A stretch of DNA of 64,000 nucleotides from Massilia putida (GTDB lineage Bacteria > Pseudomonadota > Gammaproteobacteria > Burkholderiales > Burkholderiaceae_D), in contig NZ_CP019038.1 in assembly GCF_001941825.1 (NCBI RefSeq), positions 3,844,001 through 3,908,000 of the forward strand. The letters run 5' to 3'. Shown here one piece after another: positions 41,920 through 51,296 of this stretch. The translations under genes were made by a program, and so were the position numbers. Below the pieces are notes generated by a model, which had not been told where the DNA came from, made no database searches, and saw nothing but the letters and a program-made list of their open reading frames with translations. Every line of letters begins with the position of its first letter. The stretch's first letter is position 1.

Positions 41920-42821
41920 GTGCATCCTTTTTCCAAGAGCTGGCGCGCGGTGGCGCCGATGCAATTGGCCAGTTCGCGCGCGCCATGCGACAGCGGCGCG
42001 TGGCTGGCCGTCAGCAGGTACAGCTGGACGGGGATCGTCGGCGCCCACGGACGGCACTGCACCTTGCCCGGCGCGGCGGACGCGGCCGTGAACGGGTCGA
42101 GCACGGCCGTGCCCGCGCCCGCTTCGACGAGCGAGCGGGCAATCTGGTACGTCTGCACGACGGTGCGGAAGACCGGGTGCACGTCCTGCGCTTCGCACGC
42201 GGCCACGACCATTTCACCGAGCGGATCGCGGTCGGCCAGGCCGATCAACTCGCCGCTGAGGCCGGCCGGCGTGATCGGTTGGCCGCACTCCTGTGCGGTC
42301 CACGTGCCGGCCGGCGCCATCACGGTCAGCGCGCCTTGCGCGATCGGTTCCGCTTCGATGCCGGGATGGCGCGGGTCCTGCAGAGATAAGGCGAGATCGG
42401 CCTCGCCGAGGCGCAGCGCGTTCACGATCTCGCTCGTGTGGAACGTGGCGAGCTCGCAGCGGGTCTGTGCGAAATCGCGCCGCCACACGGTCAATGCGGC
42501 GGGCAGGACGGAGACGGCGATGGTCGGCGTGGAAATCAGCCGCACGGTTTCTTCGGCGCGGTTTTTCAGGCTCGCGGCCAGGCGGCGGATGCCTTGCAGG
42601 TCGCGGTTCAGCTTTTCCGTTTCCGCGAACAGGCGGTGCGCTTCCGGCTTCGGATACAGCTTGCCGCGCACGCGCTCGAACAGCGGCATCCCCAGCTGCA
42701 GTTCGGCGTGCTGCAGCACTTTCGTCACGGCGGGCTGCGAGATGTGCAGCACCTGGGCGGCGCCGCTGATGGTGCCGACCTGCATGATGGCGTGGAATAC
42801 TTCGATATGGCGCAGACGCAT
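41916..42821 (-). CDS. LysR-family transcriptional regulator
   Basis: 301 residues. HTH: TISGAAQVLHISQPAVTKVLQ, followed by AELQLGMPLFERVRGKLYP. Effector domain: ISTPTIAVSVLPAALTVWRR, GEADLALSLQDPRHPG. It is inside the muropeptide operon: amiD ends 20 bases before it and ddpX overlaps its end. That position points to regulation of the operon by a cell-wall breakdown product, but the ligand is unknown. Unlike most LysR genes it is not divergent from its targets. Confidence 0.9.
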   Translation of the reverse strand: MRLRHIEVFHAIMQVGTISGAAQVLHISQPAVTKVLQHAELQLGMPLFERVRGKLYPKPEAHRLFAETEKLNRDLQGIRRLAASLKNRAEETVRLISTPTIAVSVLPAALTVWRRDFAQTRCELATFHTSEIVNALRLGEADLALSLQDPRHPGIEAEPIAQGALTVMAPAGTWTAQECGQPITPAGLSGELIGLADRDPLGEMVVAACEAQDVHPVFRTVVQTYQIARSLVEAGAGTAVLDPFTAASAAPGKVQCRPWAPTIPVQLYLLTASHAPLSHGARELANCIGATARQLLEKGCT

Positions 42822-42841
42822 CGTTCAATCCCGGCGCGTCG

Positions 42842-43735
42842 TCACTGCTGGACAGGCACCGGCGGTGCAGGCGGCACCGGCGTCTCGCCCGGAATGATGA
42901 CAGGCGACGTCGTCACCGGCGCCGGCTGCGGCTGCGGCAGCGGGCCGGTCGGGTTCGTCAGCGCTTCCAGCAGCGCGGCCGTCTCGACGTCCGGCATGCC
43001 GTCGATATTCGCCGGGCGATATTTCATCTGGAACGCGGACAGCACGGTGCGCGTCTGCTCGTCCAGGTTACCGGACTGGACGAGGCCATAGCCCCACGTC
43101 GCCAGCTTCTTCTGGTACCACGCGATGTCCGGCAGCTGGACCTGGAAGATCGGCACCAGCATGGCGACACGGCTCGCATCCGGCCACGCGACGAGGCCGG
43201 CGGCGGCCAGCTGCGGCCACGGGAACATCGGGCCCGGGTCCTGCTTGCGCAGCGGGGCGATGTCGGAGTGGCCCAGCACGTTTTCCGGCGCGATGTGGTG
43301 GCGCGTGACGATGTCGCGCACGAGCGGGATCAGCGCGTCGATCTGCGCTTGCGGGAACGGCGCGTAGACGCGGCCGGTGGGCGTATCCTTCCAGCCCGGG
43401 TTGACGATCTCGATGCCGATCGAGCTGTTGTTCAGCTGCGTGAAATTCTTCCAGCTCGAATTCCCGGCATGCCAGGCCGCGTTCTTCTCGTCGACGAGGT
43501 TGTAGATGACGGGGACGGGGTCGTCCGTGACGAGGTAGTGCGCGCTGACTTCCTGCTGGGTCAGGATCTTGATCGAATCCGCGCGGTTGCTGACGGTGTA
43601 GTGCAGCACGAGGAAGCGCACGCGGCTGCTCTGGCCCCGGGCCGTGTACGTGTGGTCGTATTGCGGTCCGGTCGGGGGCGGCGTGGCGCAGCCGGCCAGC
43701 AGGGCAAGAAGCAGGGTCGCGACGAGGGTCTTCAT
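42842..43735 (-). CDS. amiD: N-acetylmuramoyl-L-alanine amidase, lipoprotein (AmiD-like)
   Basis: 297 residues. Lipobox ATLLLALLAGCATP (Cys16), so outer-membrane or periplasmic. Amidase_2 domain: zinc residues in RFLVLHYTVSN, the SAHYLVTDDP segment, AWHAGNSSW, IGIEIVNPGW and GHSDIAPLRKQDPGPMF. A peptidoglycan-binding domain (QTRTVLSAFQMKYRPANID) follows, then a Pro-rich tail. AmiD cleaves the bond between MurNAc (including anhydro-MurNAc) and L-Ala. It overlaps the sugar-kinase gene by 4 bases. Confidence 0.92.
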   Translation of the reverse strand: MKTLVATLLLALLAGCATPPPTGPQYDHTYTARGQSSRVRFLVLHYTVSNRADSIKILTQQEVSAHYLVTDDPVPVIYNLVDEKNAAWHAGNSSWKNFTQLNNSSIGIEIVNPGWKDTPTGRVYAPFPQAQIDALIPLVRDIVTRHHIAPENVLGHSDIAPLRKQDPGPMFPWPQLAAAGLVAWPDASRVAMLVPIFQVQLPDIAWYQKKLATWGYGLVQSGNLDEQTRTVLSAFQMKYRPANIDGMPDVETAALLEALTNPTGPLPQPQPAPVTTSPVIIPGETPVPPAPPVPVQQ

Positions 43736-44694
43736 GTCGATGTGATGAAATGGGGTGGATCGGAAGCGAGCGCCATGCGCGCCGCCGCGTGATGGGCCTG
43801 GCCGGGAGCCTGGACCAGGGAAATACCGGGCATGCTTGCTCCCATCGTGTCGACGATGAGTGGATGCAGTTCCGCCGCCCGCCCGGACACGGCCACGGGA
43901 CGCGGTCCGAAGCGCCCCGTCAGCGCCAGCGCCAGGCGCGCGAGTTCGCGGCCGGCGGCGCGCAGGATGCTTGCTGCGGCCGGATCGCGCTCGGCGGACG
44001 CGGCCACCACGAGCGCCAGCTTGCCGACGGCGCCCCGTTCCTGGCCATAGATGAACTGGCGGGAATATGCCCAGTCGGCGCCGCCGACGTAGTCGAACAC
44101 GGCCTGCGCCAGCGGCGATCGTTCCCAGCTGCCGGGCCGCTCGTCCTCGATGCGCCAGATGTGGCGCAGCGCTTCCTTCGCGATCCAGAAGCCGCCGCCG
44201 CCATCGTCCAGCACGACGCCGCGTCCGCCGGCACGGTGGAACTGGCCGTGCGCGTCGACGAAAGCGCCGATGGAACCGGTGCCGGCATACACGAGATAGC
44301 CTTCGCCCGGCGCGAAGCTGGCGCGGTAGGCGATCTCCATGTCGCTGCAGAAGTGGATGGCTTGCGGGTCGAGATGCAGTTCCTCGGCCAGCCAGCGCTG
44401 CAGCAGTTCGCTGTCGCCGCCGAAGCCCGTCAGGCCGGCTTCCACGCGCGCCGGCGTGCCGTGCACGAGGGCATCGGTGGCCAGTTGCGCGAAGGTGGCG
44501 CGGACGGCATCGCGGCCTTGCGGCGTGCCCATTTGCAGGGCGGACAAGCCCGCGACGCGGCCTTCGGCGACGATGGCGCCGCCAGGCGCGGCAAGGGCCC
44601 AGCGCGTCTCGGTGCCGCCGGCGTCGATGCCGAGTCCCAGGCAGGATGCCGGACTCGGCGTTATAGGTTCGGGTTGCGAATCGATCATGATCAT
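43732..44694 (-). CDS. BadF/BcrA-type sugar kinase (probable MurNAc/GlcNAc kinase)
   Basis: 320 residues. Actin-fold ATPase motifs: LGIDAGGTETRWALA (phosphate 1), LVYAGTGSIGAFVDAHG (phosphate 2), GRGVVLDDGGGGFWIAKEAL (with the adenosine region later). BadF-family members next to MurQ genes include a proven MurNAc/GlcNAc kinase in clostridia; here, with murQ in the same operon, a role in making MurNAc-6-phosphate is likely but inferred. Two in-frame ATGs (44694, 44688) are both possible. The gene ends by overlapping amiD by 4 bases. Confidence 0.85.
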   Translation of the reverse strand: MIMIDSQPEPITPSPASCLGLGIDAGGTETRWALAAPGGAIVAEGRVAGLSALQMGTPQGRDAVRATFAQLATDALVHGTPARVEAGLTGFGGDSELLQRWLAEELHLDPQAIHFCSDMEIAYRASFAPGEGYLVYAGTGSIGAFVDAHGQFHRAGGRGVVLDDGGGGFWIAKEALRHIWRIEDERPGSWERSPLAQAVFDYVGGADWAYSRQFIYGQERGAVGKLALVVAASAERDPAAASILRAAGRELARLALALTGRFGPRPVAVSGRAAELHPLIVDTMGASMPGISLVQAPGQAHHAAARMALASDPPHFITST

Positions 44695-44772
44695 CCGCCA
44701 GTGTACGCCGTCAGGCCGGCCTGATGCGAATGAATGCTCGCGTGCAATGCATGAGCCAAGGTTATGCCTGCA

Positions 44773-46374
44773 TCACGCCGCCAGCGGTTTGCGCCACGCC
44801 TCGACGCGCGGGCTCTCGTTGCCCAGGCGGTCGACGGCGCTGACGACGATCGCGTCGGCGACGCCCAGCTTCGCATCGTCCGGCACGGCCCAGTCCACGC
44901 GCGACGCCGGCGCCACGGCGAAGCGCCACTGGTTGCCGAAGCGCGACCAGATCGCGTACATCGCGTTGGCTTTTCCGGCCGCGAGCTTGAGGTAGACGGA
45001 CGGCCCCTTGCGCACGGCGGCGACGGACGGCGCGCCGGGCCCCTCGTTGCCGAGCCACGGCGTCGCGGGCACGAGCGCGGGACCGGGATAGGACACGGTG
45101 CGCAGCTGGTCGCTGATGCCCTTGCGGTTTTCCATCAGCGGCGCCATGCTGAAGTGCACATGGCCGTTCGCGTTCGGGCGCGCGCGCGTGTGGTCGATCT
45201 GGTCGAGGATTTCCTGCGGCGGATAATCCTTGGTGGGCGCGCCGATGCGGCTCGTGAACAGGCCCGGCCACACGTGGCGGCCCTTCGCGTTCTGGGTCAG
45301 CCAGTAATCGAGCAGCACGTCGTAGGCCTGGCCCGGCTGGCGGATGCCCCAGTACAGCTGCGGCGAAAAATAATCGAGCCAGCCGTTCTGCAGCCACGTC
45401 TCGGCGTCCGCATACAGCTTGTCGTACTGCGAAAAACCGACGATGCCGGGCGGACGGCGGTCCGGACGGCCCAGGCCGAACGGGCTGATGCCGAAGCGCA
45501 CCCAGCTCTTTTCGCGGTGGATGCCCTCGTACAGCGCCTCGATCAGGCGGTTGACGTTCTGGCGCCGCCACGACGCGCGATCGAGCCGCCCGCCGCCGGC
45601 CACGTAGCGCTGCCACGACGGCTCGTCCGGAAAATCCAGCTCGGTCTTCGCGGTGCGGCCTTCCAGCGCGGCGCCTTCCGCGCCCGTCATCACGGGCGCT
45701 TCGATCGGGTAGGGATAAAAATAATCGTCGATGTGCACGCCGTCGATGTCGTAGCGGCGCACGACATCCAGCACCACGTCCAGCGTCTGCTTGACGGCGG
45801 CATCCTCGCCCGGGTCCATCCACAGGTATTTGCCATAGGTTTTGACGGCGGCCGGATTCGTGCGCGTGATGTGGTTCGCGGCGGCCGGGGAACGGGCGCC
45901 GTTGTGGCGCGCACGGTACGGGTTGAACCACGCGTGCAGCTCGAGCCCGCGCGCGTGCGCCTGCATGACCCAGAATTTCAGCGGGTCGTACCACGGCTGC
46001 GGCGCCTGGCCTTGCAAGCCCGTCAGGTATTCCGACCACGGTTCCAGCTTCGAGGGATAAATCGCGTCCGCGGCCGGGCGCACCTGCAGCACGATGGCGT
46101 TCAGGTTCAGCGCCTTGGCGCGGTCGAGGATGGCGATGGCTTCGGCCTGCTGCTTCTCGGCGGGGAGGTTCGGCTTGCTCGGCCAGTCGATGTTGGCGAC
46201 CGTCGACACCCAGGCGGCACGGAATTCGCGCGGCGCGGGCGGCGGCTCGTCGCCGGCGGGCACGTTGGCCGCCAGCGGGGGCGTCGTACCGCAGCCCGAC
46301 ATGAGGCCGCCCATCGCCAGCGCACCGGCGACTCCCGCGAACGCGAATGCGCGTCGTTTCTGATCAGGTTGCAA
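44773..46374 (-). CDS. GHL10-type glycoside hydrolase lipoprotein (DUF187)
   Basis: 533 residues, starting at a TTG (46374) that has AGGAG 6 bases upstream on the minus strand; GTG 46377 and TTG 46380 are close alternatives. Signal/lipobox: MGGLMSGCGTT. The GHL10 barrel: REFRAAWVSTVANIDWPSKP, ALNLNAIVLQVRPAADAIYP, HAWFNPYRARHN, IDGVHIDDYFYPYPIEAP, and DYFSPQLYWGIRQPG. A fibronectin-like domain is likely at the end. This family (with YngK) is thought to act on cell-wall-type glycans; no activity can be assigned from sequence. It lies in the muropeptide operon between nagX and the sugar kinase. Confidence 0.87.
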   Translation of the reverse strand: MQPDQKRRAFAFAGVAGALAMGGLMSGCGTTPPLAANVPAGDEPPPAPREFRAAWVSTVANIDWPSKPNLPAEKQQAEAIAILDRAKALNLNAIVLQVRPAADAIYPSKLEPWSEYLTGLQGQAPQPWYDPLKFWVMQAHARGLELHAWFNPYRARHNGARSPAAANHITRTNPAAVKTYGKYLWMDPGEDAAVKQTLDVVLDVVRRYDIDGVHIDDYFYPYPIEAPVMTGAEGAALEGRTAKTELDFPDEPSWQRYVAGGGRLDRASWRRQNVNRLIEALYEGIHREKSWVRFGISPFGLGRPDRRPPGIVGFSQYDKLYADAETWLQNGWLDYFSPQLYWGIRQPGQAYDVLLDYWLTQNAKGRHVWPGLFTSRIGAPTKDYPPQEILDQIDHTRARPNANGHVHFSMAPLMENRKGISDQLRTVSYPGPALVPATPWLGNEGPGAPSVAAVRKGPSVYLKLAAGKANAMYAIWSRFGNQWRFAVAPASRVDWAVPDDAKLGVADAIVVSAVDRLGNESPRVEAWRKPLAA

Positions 46375-46383
46375 CACCAACTC

Positions 46384-47520
46384 CTAGACTTTTACGAACC
46401 ATCGTTTGCGCCACATGCCCCACGCGATCAGGAACATGCACGCATCGAACAACACGGCATGCAGCAGCGACGTATTGACGGCACCGACCGGCAGCGCGGC
46501 GATCGGCGCATACAGCGCCTGGCCCAGCGACCGCAGGCTGCCGTCCGGCCGGGCGAATTTTACATAGCCCAGCATTTTCGCGATAAATCCGGAAAACGCA
46601 AAGATGAACAGTGCGTTCATGCCGTAGATGACGAACGGAAGAGTCCAGCGCGCCGCCAGCGACCGTATGCGCGCGGACGGGCTCGCGTCGAGCAGCCAGT
46701 AGAACGCGGAAAATGCCAGGCAGGCCAGGCCCGTCATGAGGAAGCAGTACGACGGCGTCCACAGGCTTTTATTGATCGGCATGAGGATGATATCGAGAAT
46801 CGCACCAATCGCGATGCACGCGATGCCGGCGGCGATCAATCCCGCGACCTGCCGGCTGCGCTGCACACCGGACGCGAGCCAGCGCCCGGCCAGTACACCG
46901 AACAATTGGCTGCACAGCGCGGGCAACGTCGACACGATGCCTTCCGGATCCCACGTCTTGGCTTGCACCCACAAATGCTTGCCGAGCAAAGAACGGTCGA
47001 CCCACGCGCCGACGTCCTGGCCGGGGGCCAAGACGCCGGCGCCGATGCCCGGCACGGGCACATACAGCATCAGCACGCTGTACAGCGCCAGCAGCCCCGC
47101 AATGACGGCCAGTTGCGCGCGCCAGCCGCAATACACGACGATGGGCGCGGCGAGCAGGGTGCACAGTGCGATCCGCTGCAGCACGCCGGGGATGCGCACG
47201 TTTTCGATATTGAAATACGGCATGAAGTTCAGCAGGAAGCCGATCAGGAAGATCAGCAGCGCGCGCCTGGCCAGCTTGGCAAGGAGCCGCGGCCTGTCGG
47301 CGCCGGCGGCGGCCAGGCGTCCCAGCGACAAGGCCATCGCCACGCCGGCGATGAACAGGAAGAATGGGAAGATGCAGTCGGTAAACGTCCAGCCGTTCCA
47401 CTTGGCGTGTTCCAGCGGCCCGTACAAATGGCCCCAGTCGCCCGGATTATTCACCAGCACCATCGCGGCAATCGTAAAACCGCGGAAGGCGTCGAGCGAC
47501 ACGAGGCGTTGACCGTTCAC
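46384..47520 (-). CDS. nagX: NagX-like membrane acyltransferase (DUF5009)
   Basis: 378 residues from a GTG (47520) overlapping the upstream permease stop (GTGA). About ten membrane helices. Family start: RLVSLDAFRGFTIAAMVLVN, NNPGDWGHLYGPLEHAKWNG, TDCIFPFFLFIAGVAMALSL with the conserved Asp/His pattern of heparan-alpha-glucosaminide N-acetyltransferase-like proteins. Known as NagX in GlcNAc utilisation regulons of Proteobacteria; the biochemical role is still unclear. It is in an operon with an AmpG-like permease and murQ. Confidence 0.88.
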   Translation of the reverse strand: MNGQRLVSLDAFRGFTIAAMVLVNNPGDWGHLYGPLEHAKWNGWTFTDCIFPFFLFIAGVAMALSLGRLAAAGADRPRLLAKLARRALLIFLIGFLLNFMPYFNIENVRIPGVLQRIALCTLLAAPIVVYCGWRAQLAVIAGLLALYSVLMLYVPVPGIGAGVLAPGQDVGAWVDRSLLGKHLWVQAKTWDPEGIVSTLPALCSQLFGVLAGRWLASGVQRSRQVAGLIAAGIACIAIGAILDIILMPINKSLWTPSYCFLMTGLACLAFSAFYWLLDASPSARIRSLAARWTLPFVIYGMNALFIFAFSGFIAKMLGYVKFARPDGSLRSLGQALYAPIAALPVGAVNTSLLHAVLFDACMFLIAWGMWRKRWFVKV

Positions 47521-48794
47521 TTCTTCGCGAACTCCGGATCGATTTTCACCAGCGCCGCCATCGCGAACGCGGGAATGGTCGCCAGGCACGTCCAGACGAA
47601 GAAGTGCTGGTAGCCGATCATCTCCTGCAGCTTGCCGCTCCACATGCCCGGCACCATCATTCCCAGCGCCATCAGGCCCGTGCAGATCGCGTAGTGGGCC
47701 GTCTTGTACGGCCCTTCCGAGACCATGATCATGAACATCAACATGGCAGTAAAACCGAAGCCGTAGCCGAACTGCTCGATCGCGAGGAAGCCGCAGATGA
47801 CGCCGAAATTCTGCGGCTGCACCGACGACAGGTACACGAACACGAGGTCGGGCAAGTGCACGGCGGCCACCATCAGCCACAGGCAGCGTTTCAGTCCCAG
47901 GCGCGAAATCAGCCAGCCGCCGAACAGGCCGCCGATGGTCAGCGCGATGATGCCGATGGTGCCGTAGGCCGTGCCGTACTGCTCGGTCGTGAGACCCAGG
48001 CCGCCCGCACTGACCGGGTCTTTCAAGAACGGCGCGACGAGTTTTAATAGCTGCGATTCGCCCAGGCGGAACGTCAGAATAAAACCGAGGATCAGCCAGA
48101 TGTCGCGCTTGCGGAAGAAGCTGGCGAAGGTGGCGAAAAAGCTGGCGAGCGGCTTATTTATTCCGTCCTTGCCGTCGGTCGCCCGGTGGTCGACGTCGGG
48201 GCGCGGCAGCACGGCCTGGTGCCAGGCGCAGAGCGCGAAGAACAGCCCGCACAGCACGAAGAAGACAATGGCCCAGGCCTGGTGCACGTCGTCCAGCGAC
48301 TTCGAGAGATGGCCGGCCAGGATCACGAGCGGCCCCTGCGCGGCCAGGGTCGCCAGCCGATAAAACGTCGAGCGCACGCCGACGAACGCGGCCTGCTGTT
48401 GCTGGCGCAGGCCCAGCATATAAAAGCCGTCGGCGGAAATGTCGTGCGTGGCGGAGGCGAACGCCATGATCCACATGACGCCCAGGCTGATCATGAAGAA
48501 GGTGGGCAGGTGCAGCGTCGCCCCGACGGCCCCCAGCGCGGCGGCCAGCACCAGTTGCAGTGACACGGTCCAGCCGCGCTTGGTGCCGAACAGGTCGACC
48601 ACGGGCGACCACAGCGGCTTGATCACCCACGGCAGGTACAGCAGGCTCGTATAAAACGCGATGTCGGTGTTGGACAGCCCCATGTCCTTGTACATGATGA
48701 CGGACAGGCTGTTGGCGACGATGTAGGGAATGGCCTGGCCGAAATACAACGAGGGCACCCACAGCCACGGGTTCTTGGATTGCGTAGTCTGCAT
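47517..48794 (-). CDS. MFS permease, AmpG-like (muropeptide uptake)
   Basis: 425 residues, 12 membrane helices. The AmpG/PAT type is seen in PWLWVPSLYFGQAIPYIVAN, DMGLSNTDIAFYTSLLYLPW, IKPLWSPVVDLFGTKRGWTV and SATHDISADGFYMLGLRQQQ. AmpG brings GlcNAc-anhydroMurNAc peptides from the periplasm into the cytosol. Context (murQ, nagX, amiD, ddpX) supports muropeptide or amino-sugar import, but this member is shorter than E. coli AmpG and might transport free sugars. It starts 49 bases after murQ. Confidence 0.88.
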   Translation of the reverse strand: MQTTQSKNPWLWVPSLYFGQAIPYIVANSLSVIMYKDMGLSNTDIAFYTSLLYLPWVIKPLWSPVVDLFGTKRGWTVSLQLVLAAALGAVGATLHLPTFFMISLGVMWIMAFASATHDISADGFYMLGLRQQQQAAFVGVRSTFYRLATLAAQGPLVILAGHLSKSLDDVHQAWAIVFFVLCGLFFALCAWHQAVLPRPDVDHRATDGKDGINKPLASFFATFASFFRKRDIWLILGFILTFRLGESQLLKLVAPFLKDPVSAGGLGLTTEQYGTAYGTIGIIALTIGGLFGGWLISRLGLKRCLWLMVAAVHLPDLVFVYLSSVQPQNFGVICGFLAIEQFGYGFGFTAMLMFMIMVSEGPYKTAHYAICTGLMALGMMVPGMWSGKLQEMIGYQHFFVWTCLATIPAFAMAALVKIDPEFAKK

Positions 48795-48843
48795 GTTCTT
48801 TCGTCGTCGGGCCGGCGGGCGGTACCGGAGCGCCCGCGCCGCG

Positions 48844-49725
48844 TCAGCCGGCCAGGGCGGCGCGCACGCTGCCGCGCGCGCTCTCCAGCAGGGCACGCGC
48901 CTGCTCGACAGGGATGTTCTTGGACAAGGCCACGATCGCAACCTTGACGTGGAAGTCGCACTGCGCCAGCACCGCCTCGGCCGCCTCTTCGCCGGCCCCG
49001 GTCGCGAACGACGTCAGGCGGATGGCGCGGCGGACCAGCTTGGCGTTGGTCGCCTTCAAGTCTACCATCAGGTTGCCATAAACCTTGTTCAAACGCACCA
49101 TCAGTGCGCTGGAAAAGGTGTTCAGCGCGATCTTCTGCGACGTGCCCGCTTTTAATCGCGTGCTGCCGGAGATGGCTTCCGGGCCTGTGTCCAGGGTGAT
49201 GCCGATCTCGGCCTCGCCCGCGACGGGCGCATCCGGATTATTCGCAAAACCGATCGTCAGCGCCCCGGCCGCGCGCGCGGCGCGCAGGGCGCCCAGCACG
49301 TACGGCGTCGCGCCCGACGCGGCGATGGCCAGCACGACGTCGTCCGGGCCCACGTGCGCATTGCGGATATCGGCCGCGCCCTGGTCCACGTCGTCCTCGG
49401 CGCCTTCGACGGCAACGAACATCGCCTCCGTTCCGCCCGCCAGCAGCGCCACGGCGCGCTCGTGCGGCCAGGAAAACGTCGGGTACAGCTCGACGCTGTC
49501 CAGCACGCCCAACCGGCCCGACGTCCCGGCGCCCACATACACGAGCCGGCCGCCCTTCTCCATCCTCGGCAGCGCGGCGGTGACGGCCGCGGCGATGCGC
49601 GGCGCGGCGGCGCGCACGGCGTCGACGGCCTTGAACTGGTCGTCGACGAGCACCCCCACCAGCTCGGCGGTGGGATATTGATCGAGGGAGGCGTGTTGCG
49701 GGGCGGGGGTTTCGGTGTTCAGCAT
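48844..49725 (-). CDS. murQ: N-acetylmuramic acid 6-phosphate etherase
   Basis: 293 residues. Sugar isomerase (SIS) fold with GGRLVYVGAGTSGRLGVLDS, ELYPTFSWPHERAVALLAGG, VLAIAASGATPYVLGALRAA and GPEAISGSTRLKAGTSQKIA, all hallmark MurQ segments. It removes D-lactate from MurNAc-6-phosphate giving GlcNAc-6-phosphate, in the cytosol. First gene of the minus-strand recycling operon; divergent from a serine hydrolase. Start ATG at 49725. Confidence 0.95.
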   Translation of the reverse strand: MLNTETPAPQHASLDQYPTAELVGVLVDDQFKAVDAVRAAAPRIAAAVTAALPRMEKGGRLVYVGAGTSGRLGVLDSVELYPTFSWPHERAVALLAGGTEAMFVAVEGAEDDVDQGAADIRNAHVGPDDVVLAIAASGATPYVLGALRAARAAGALTIGFANNPDAPVAGEAEIGITLDTGPEAISGSTRLKAGTSQKIALNTFSSALMVRLNKVYGNLMVDLKATNAKLVRRAIRLTSFATGAGEEAAEAVLAQCDFHVKVAIVALSKNIPVEQARALLESARGSVRAALAG

Positions 49726-49907
49726 CGCTGTCTGTGTGCGACTCGGAGGTATGGACCTGACCAGTGTAATCCCAATGCCGCCGGGCCTGTCATGAAAGGA
49801 TCGGGCGTTGTCATTCCGAAAAGTTATGCGGGCGTGACGTCCATGCATTTGCCCGGCGCGGGCCGAGTCCGTATTCTCGCCTGCATGACCATCACACGGG
49901 GATGACG

Positions 49908-51197
49908 ATGAACAAATGCAGACGTTTGTTGCTGGGCGTGGCCTTGCTGGGCGCCACCGGACCGCTGCTGGCGGCGCCGTCGCGTCGCCGTGGCACCGCC
50001 CTGGACGCCGAGCTTGCCGCCATCGCCGCGGATCCGGCCTGCGAGTTGGCGAGCCTGTCGGTGCTGGCAATCCGTGCCGGCCAGATCAGCTATATGTACC
50101 AGTGCGGCCGGCGGTTCATCGGGCACGACGGCTTGCCGGACAAGCCGGTCGGGCCCGATACGCTGTTCAGGATCGCGTCGATTTCGAAGATGATGACGAC
50201 GCTCGGCCTGCTGCGTTTATATGAAGACGGCCACGTGAACCTCGACGCCGACGTCTCCGGCTACCTCGGTTTTACCTTGCGCAATCCGCATTATCCCGAC
50301 CAGGCCATCACGCTGCGCCACCTGCTCACGCATACGTCCTCGCTGCGCGACGACGCCGGCTATTCATGGGGCGCGGACGTCGCGCTGAAGGACGTGATCG
50401 ACGAAAAGATGTTCGCGGCGAACGCGGGTCCGGGCGCCTACTTCACCTACTGCAACCTCGGCTGGGGCGTGATTGGCACCGTGATGGAACGCGTCTCCGG
50501 CGAACGGTTCGACCGCCTGATGCGGCGCCTGCTGATCGAGCCGCTGGGCCTGCGGGCCGGCTATCTCCCGGCGGAATTGCCGCCTGCGGCCCTGTCGAAC
50601 CTGGCGACGCTGTACCGCAAGCGCACGGTCGACACGGAGGTATGGGATCCGAACGGGCCCTGGATCGCCCAGGCCGACGACTACAGCGTCAAGCCGCCGC
50701 CCGCCATCGACCGTTACGTCATCGGCACGAACGCCACGCCGTTCAGTCCGACGGGCGGCCTGCGCATCAGCGCGCGCGACATGGGCGTCGTGATGCGCAT
50801 GCTGATGGGGCATGGTCCCCGCCTGTTGAAACCTGCGACGCTGGACCTCATGTTCAGCCGCCAATGGACGTACGATGGCCGCAACGGCGACACGTCGGAT
50901 GGCCTGTTCCGCTGCTGGGGCCTCGGCAACGAGCAGTTCCCGGACGCGCCGGGCACGCGCGTGGCCGACGGCGGCGGCTTTCCGGCCGTAGGTCACCTGG
51001 GCGACGCGTATGGGCTGATGTCCGTGTTCGTGTTCGATCCGGCACGTCAAAACGGGATGGTCGTGCTGGTGGGCGGCACATCGACGGATCCGTTTGGGCC
51101 GGCCAACAAGGGCAAATATTCGCCGCTGGCGCGTTTCCAGGAACGCATCCTGACCGCACTGTACCGGGGCGCCATCCTGCCCAACAACAGTGCATAA
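49908..51197 (+). CDS. Serine hydrolase, beta-lactamase/D-aminopeptidase family (class C-like)
   Basis: 429 residues from the ATG at 49908 (GGGG 6 bases upstream; the ATG at 49902 overlaps that site). Signal peptide CRRLLLGVALLGATGPLLA. Catalytic motifs: SxxK in ASISKMM, YxN in TYCNLGWG, and HLGDAYG near the end in place of KTG/HTG. These periplasmic enzymes hydrolyse D-amino-acid peptides, esters or beta-lactams. Divergent from murQ, which suggests a role in peptidoglycan peptide breakdown rather than resistance. Confidence 0.9.
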   Translation: MNKCRRLLLGVALLGATGPLLAAPSRRRGTALDAELAAIAADPACELASLSVLAIRAGQISYMYQCGRRFIGHDGLPDKPVGPDTLFRIASISKMMTTLGLLRLYEDGHVNLDADVSGYLGFTLRNPHYPDQAITLRHLLTHTSSLRDDAGYSWGADVALKDVIDEKMFAANAGPGAYFTYCNLGWGVIGTVMERVSGERFDRLMRRLLIEPLGLRAGYLPAELPPAALSNLATLYRKRTVDTEVWDPNGPWIAQADDYSVKPPPAIDRYVIGTNATPFSPTGGLRISARDMGVVMRMLMGHGPRLLKPATLDLMFSRQWTYDGRNGDTSDGLFRCWGLGNEQFPDAPGTRVADGGGFPAVGHLGDAYGLMSVFVFDPARQNGMVVLVGGTSTDPFGPANKGKYSPLARFQERILTALYRGAILPNNSA

Positions 51198-51296
51198 CAT
51201 GAACACCGGTTATGCCCTGCCGCGCTACATTCATTGGCCGAGCGCAGGACCAGCCCCTAAGCTTCTTCGCATGTCAATGTTCTATAGCGGGCTCGG

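Noticed and set aside
44764-47613. 949-codon plus-strand open frame
   Set aside because: Crosses several real minus-strand genes; residue pattern is that of antisense sequence.
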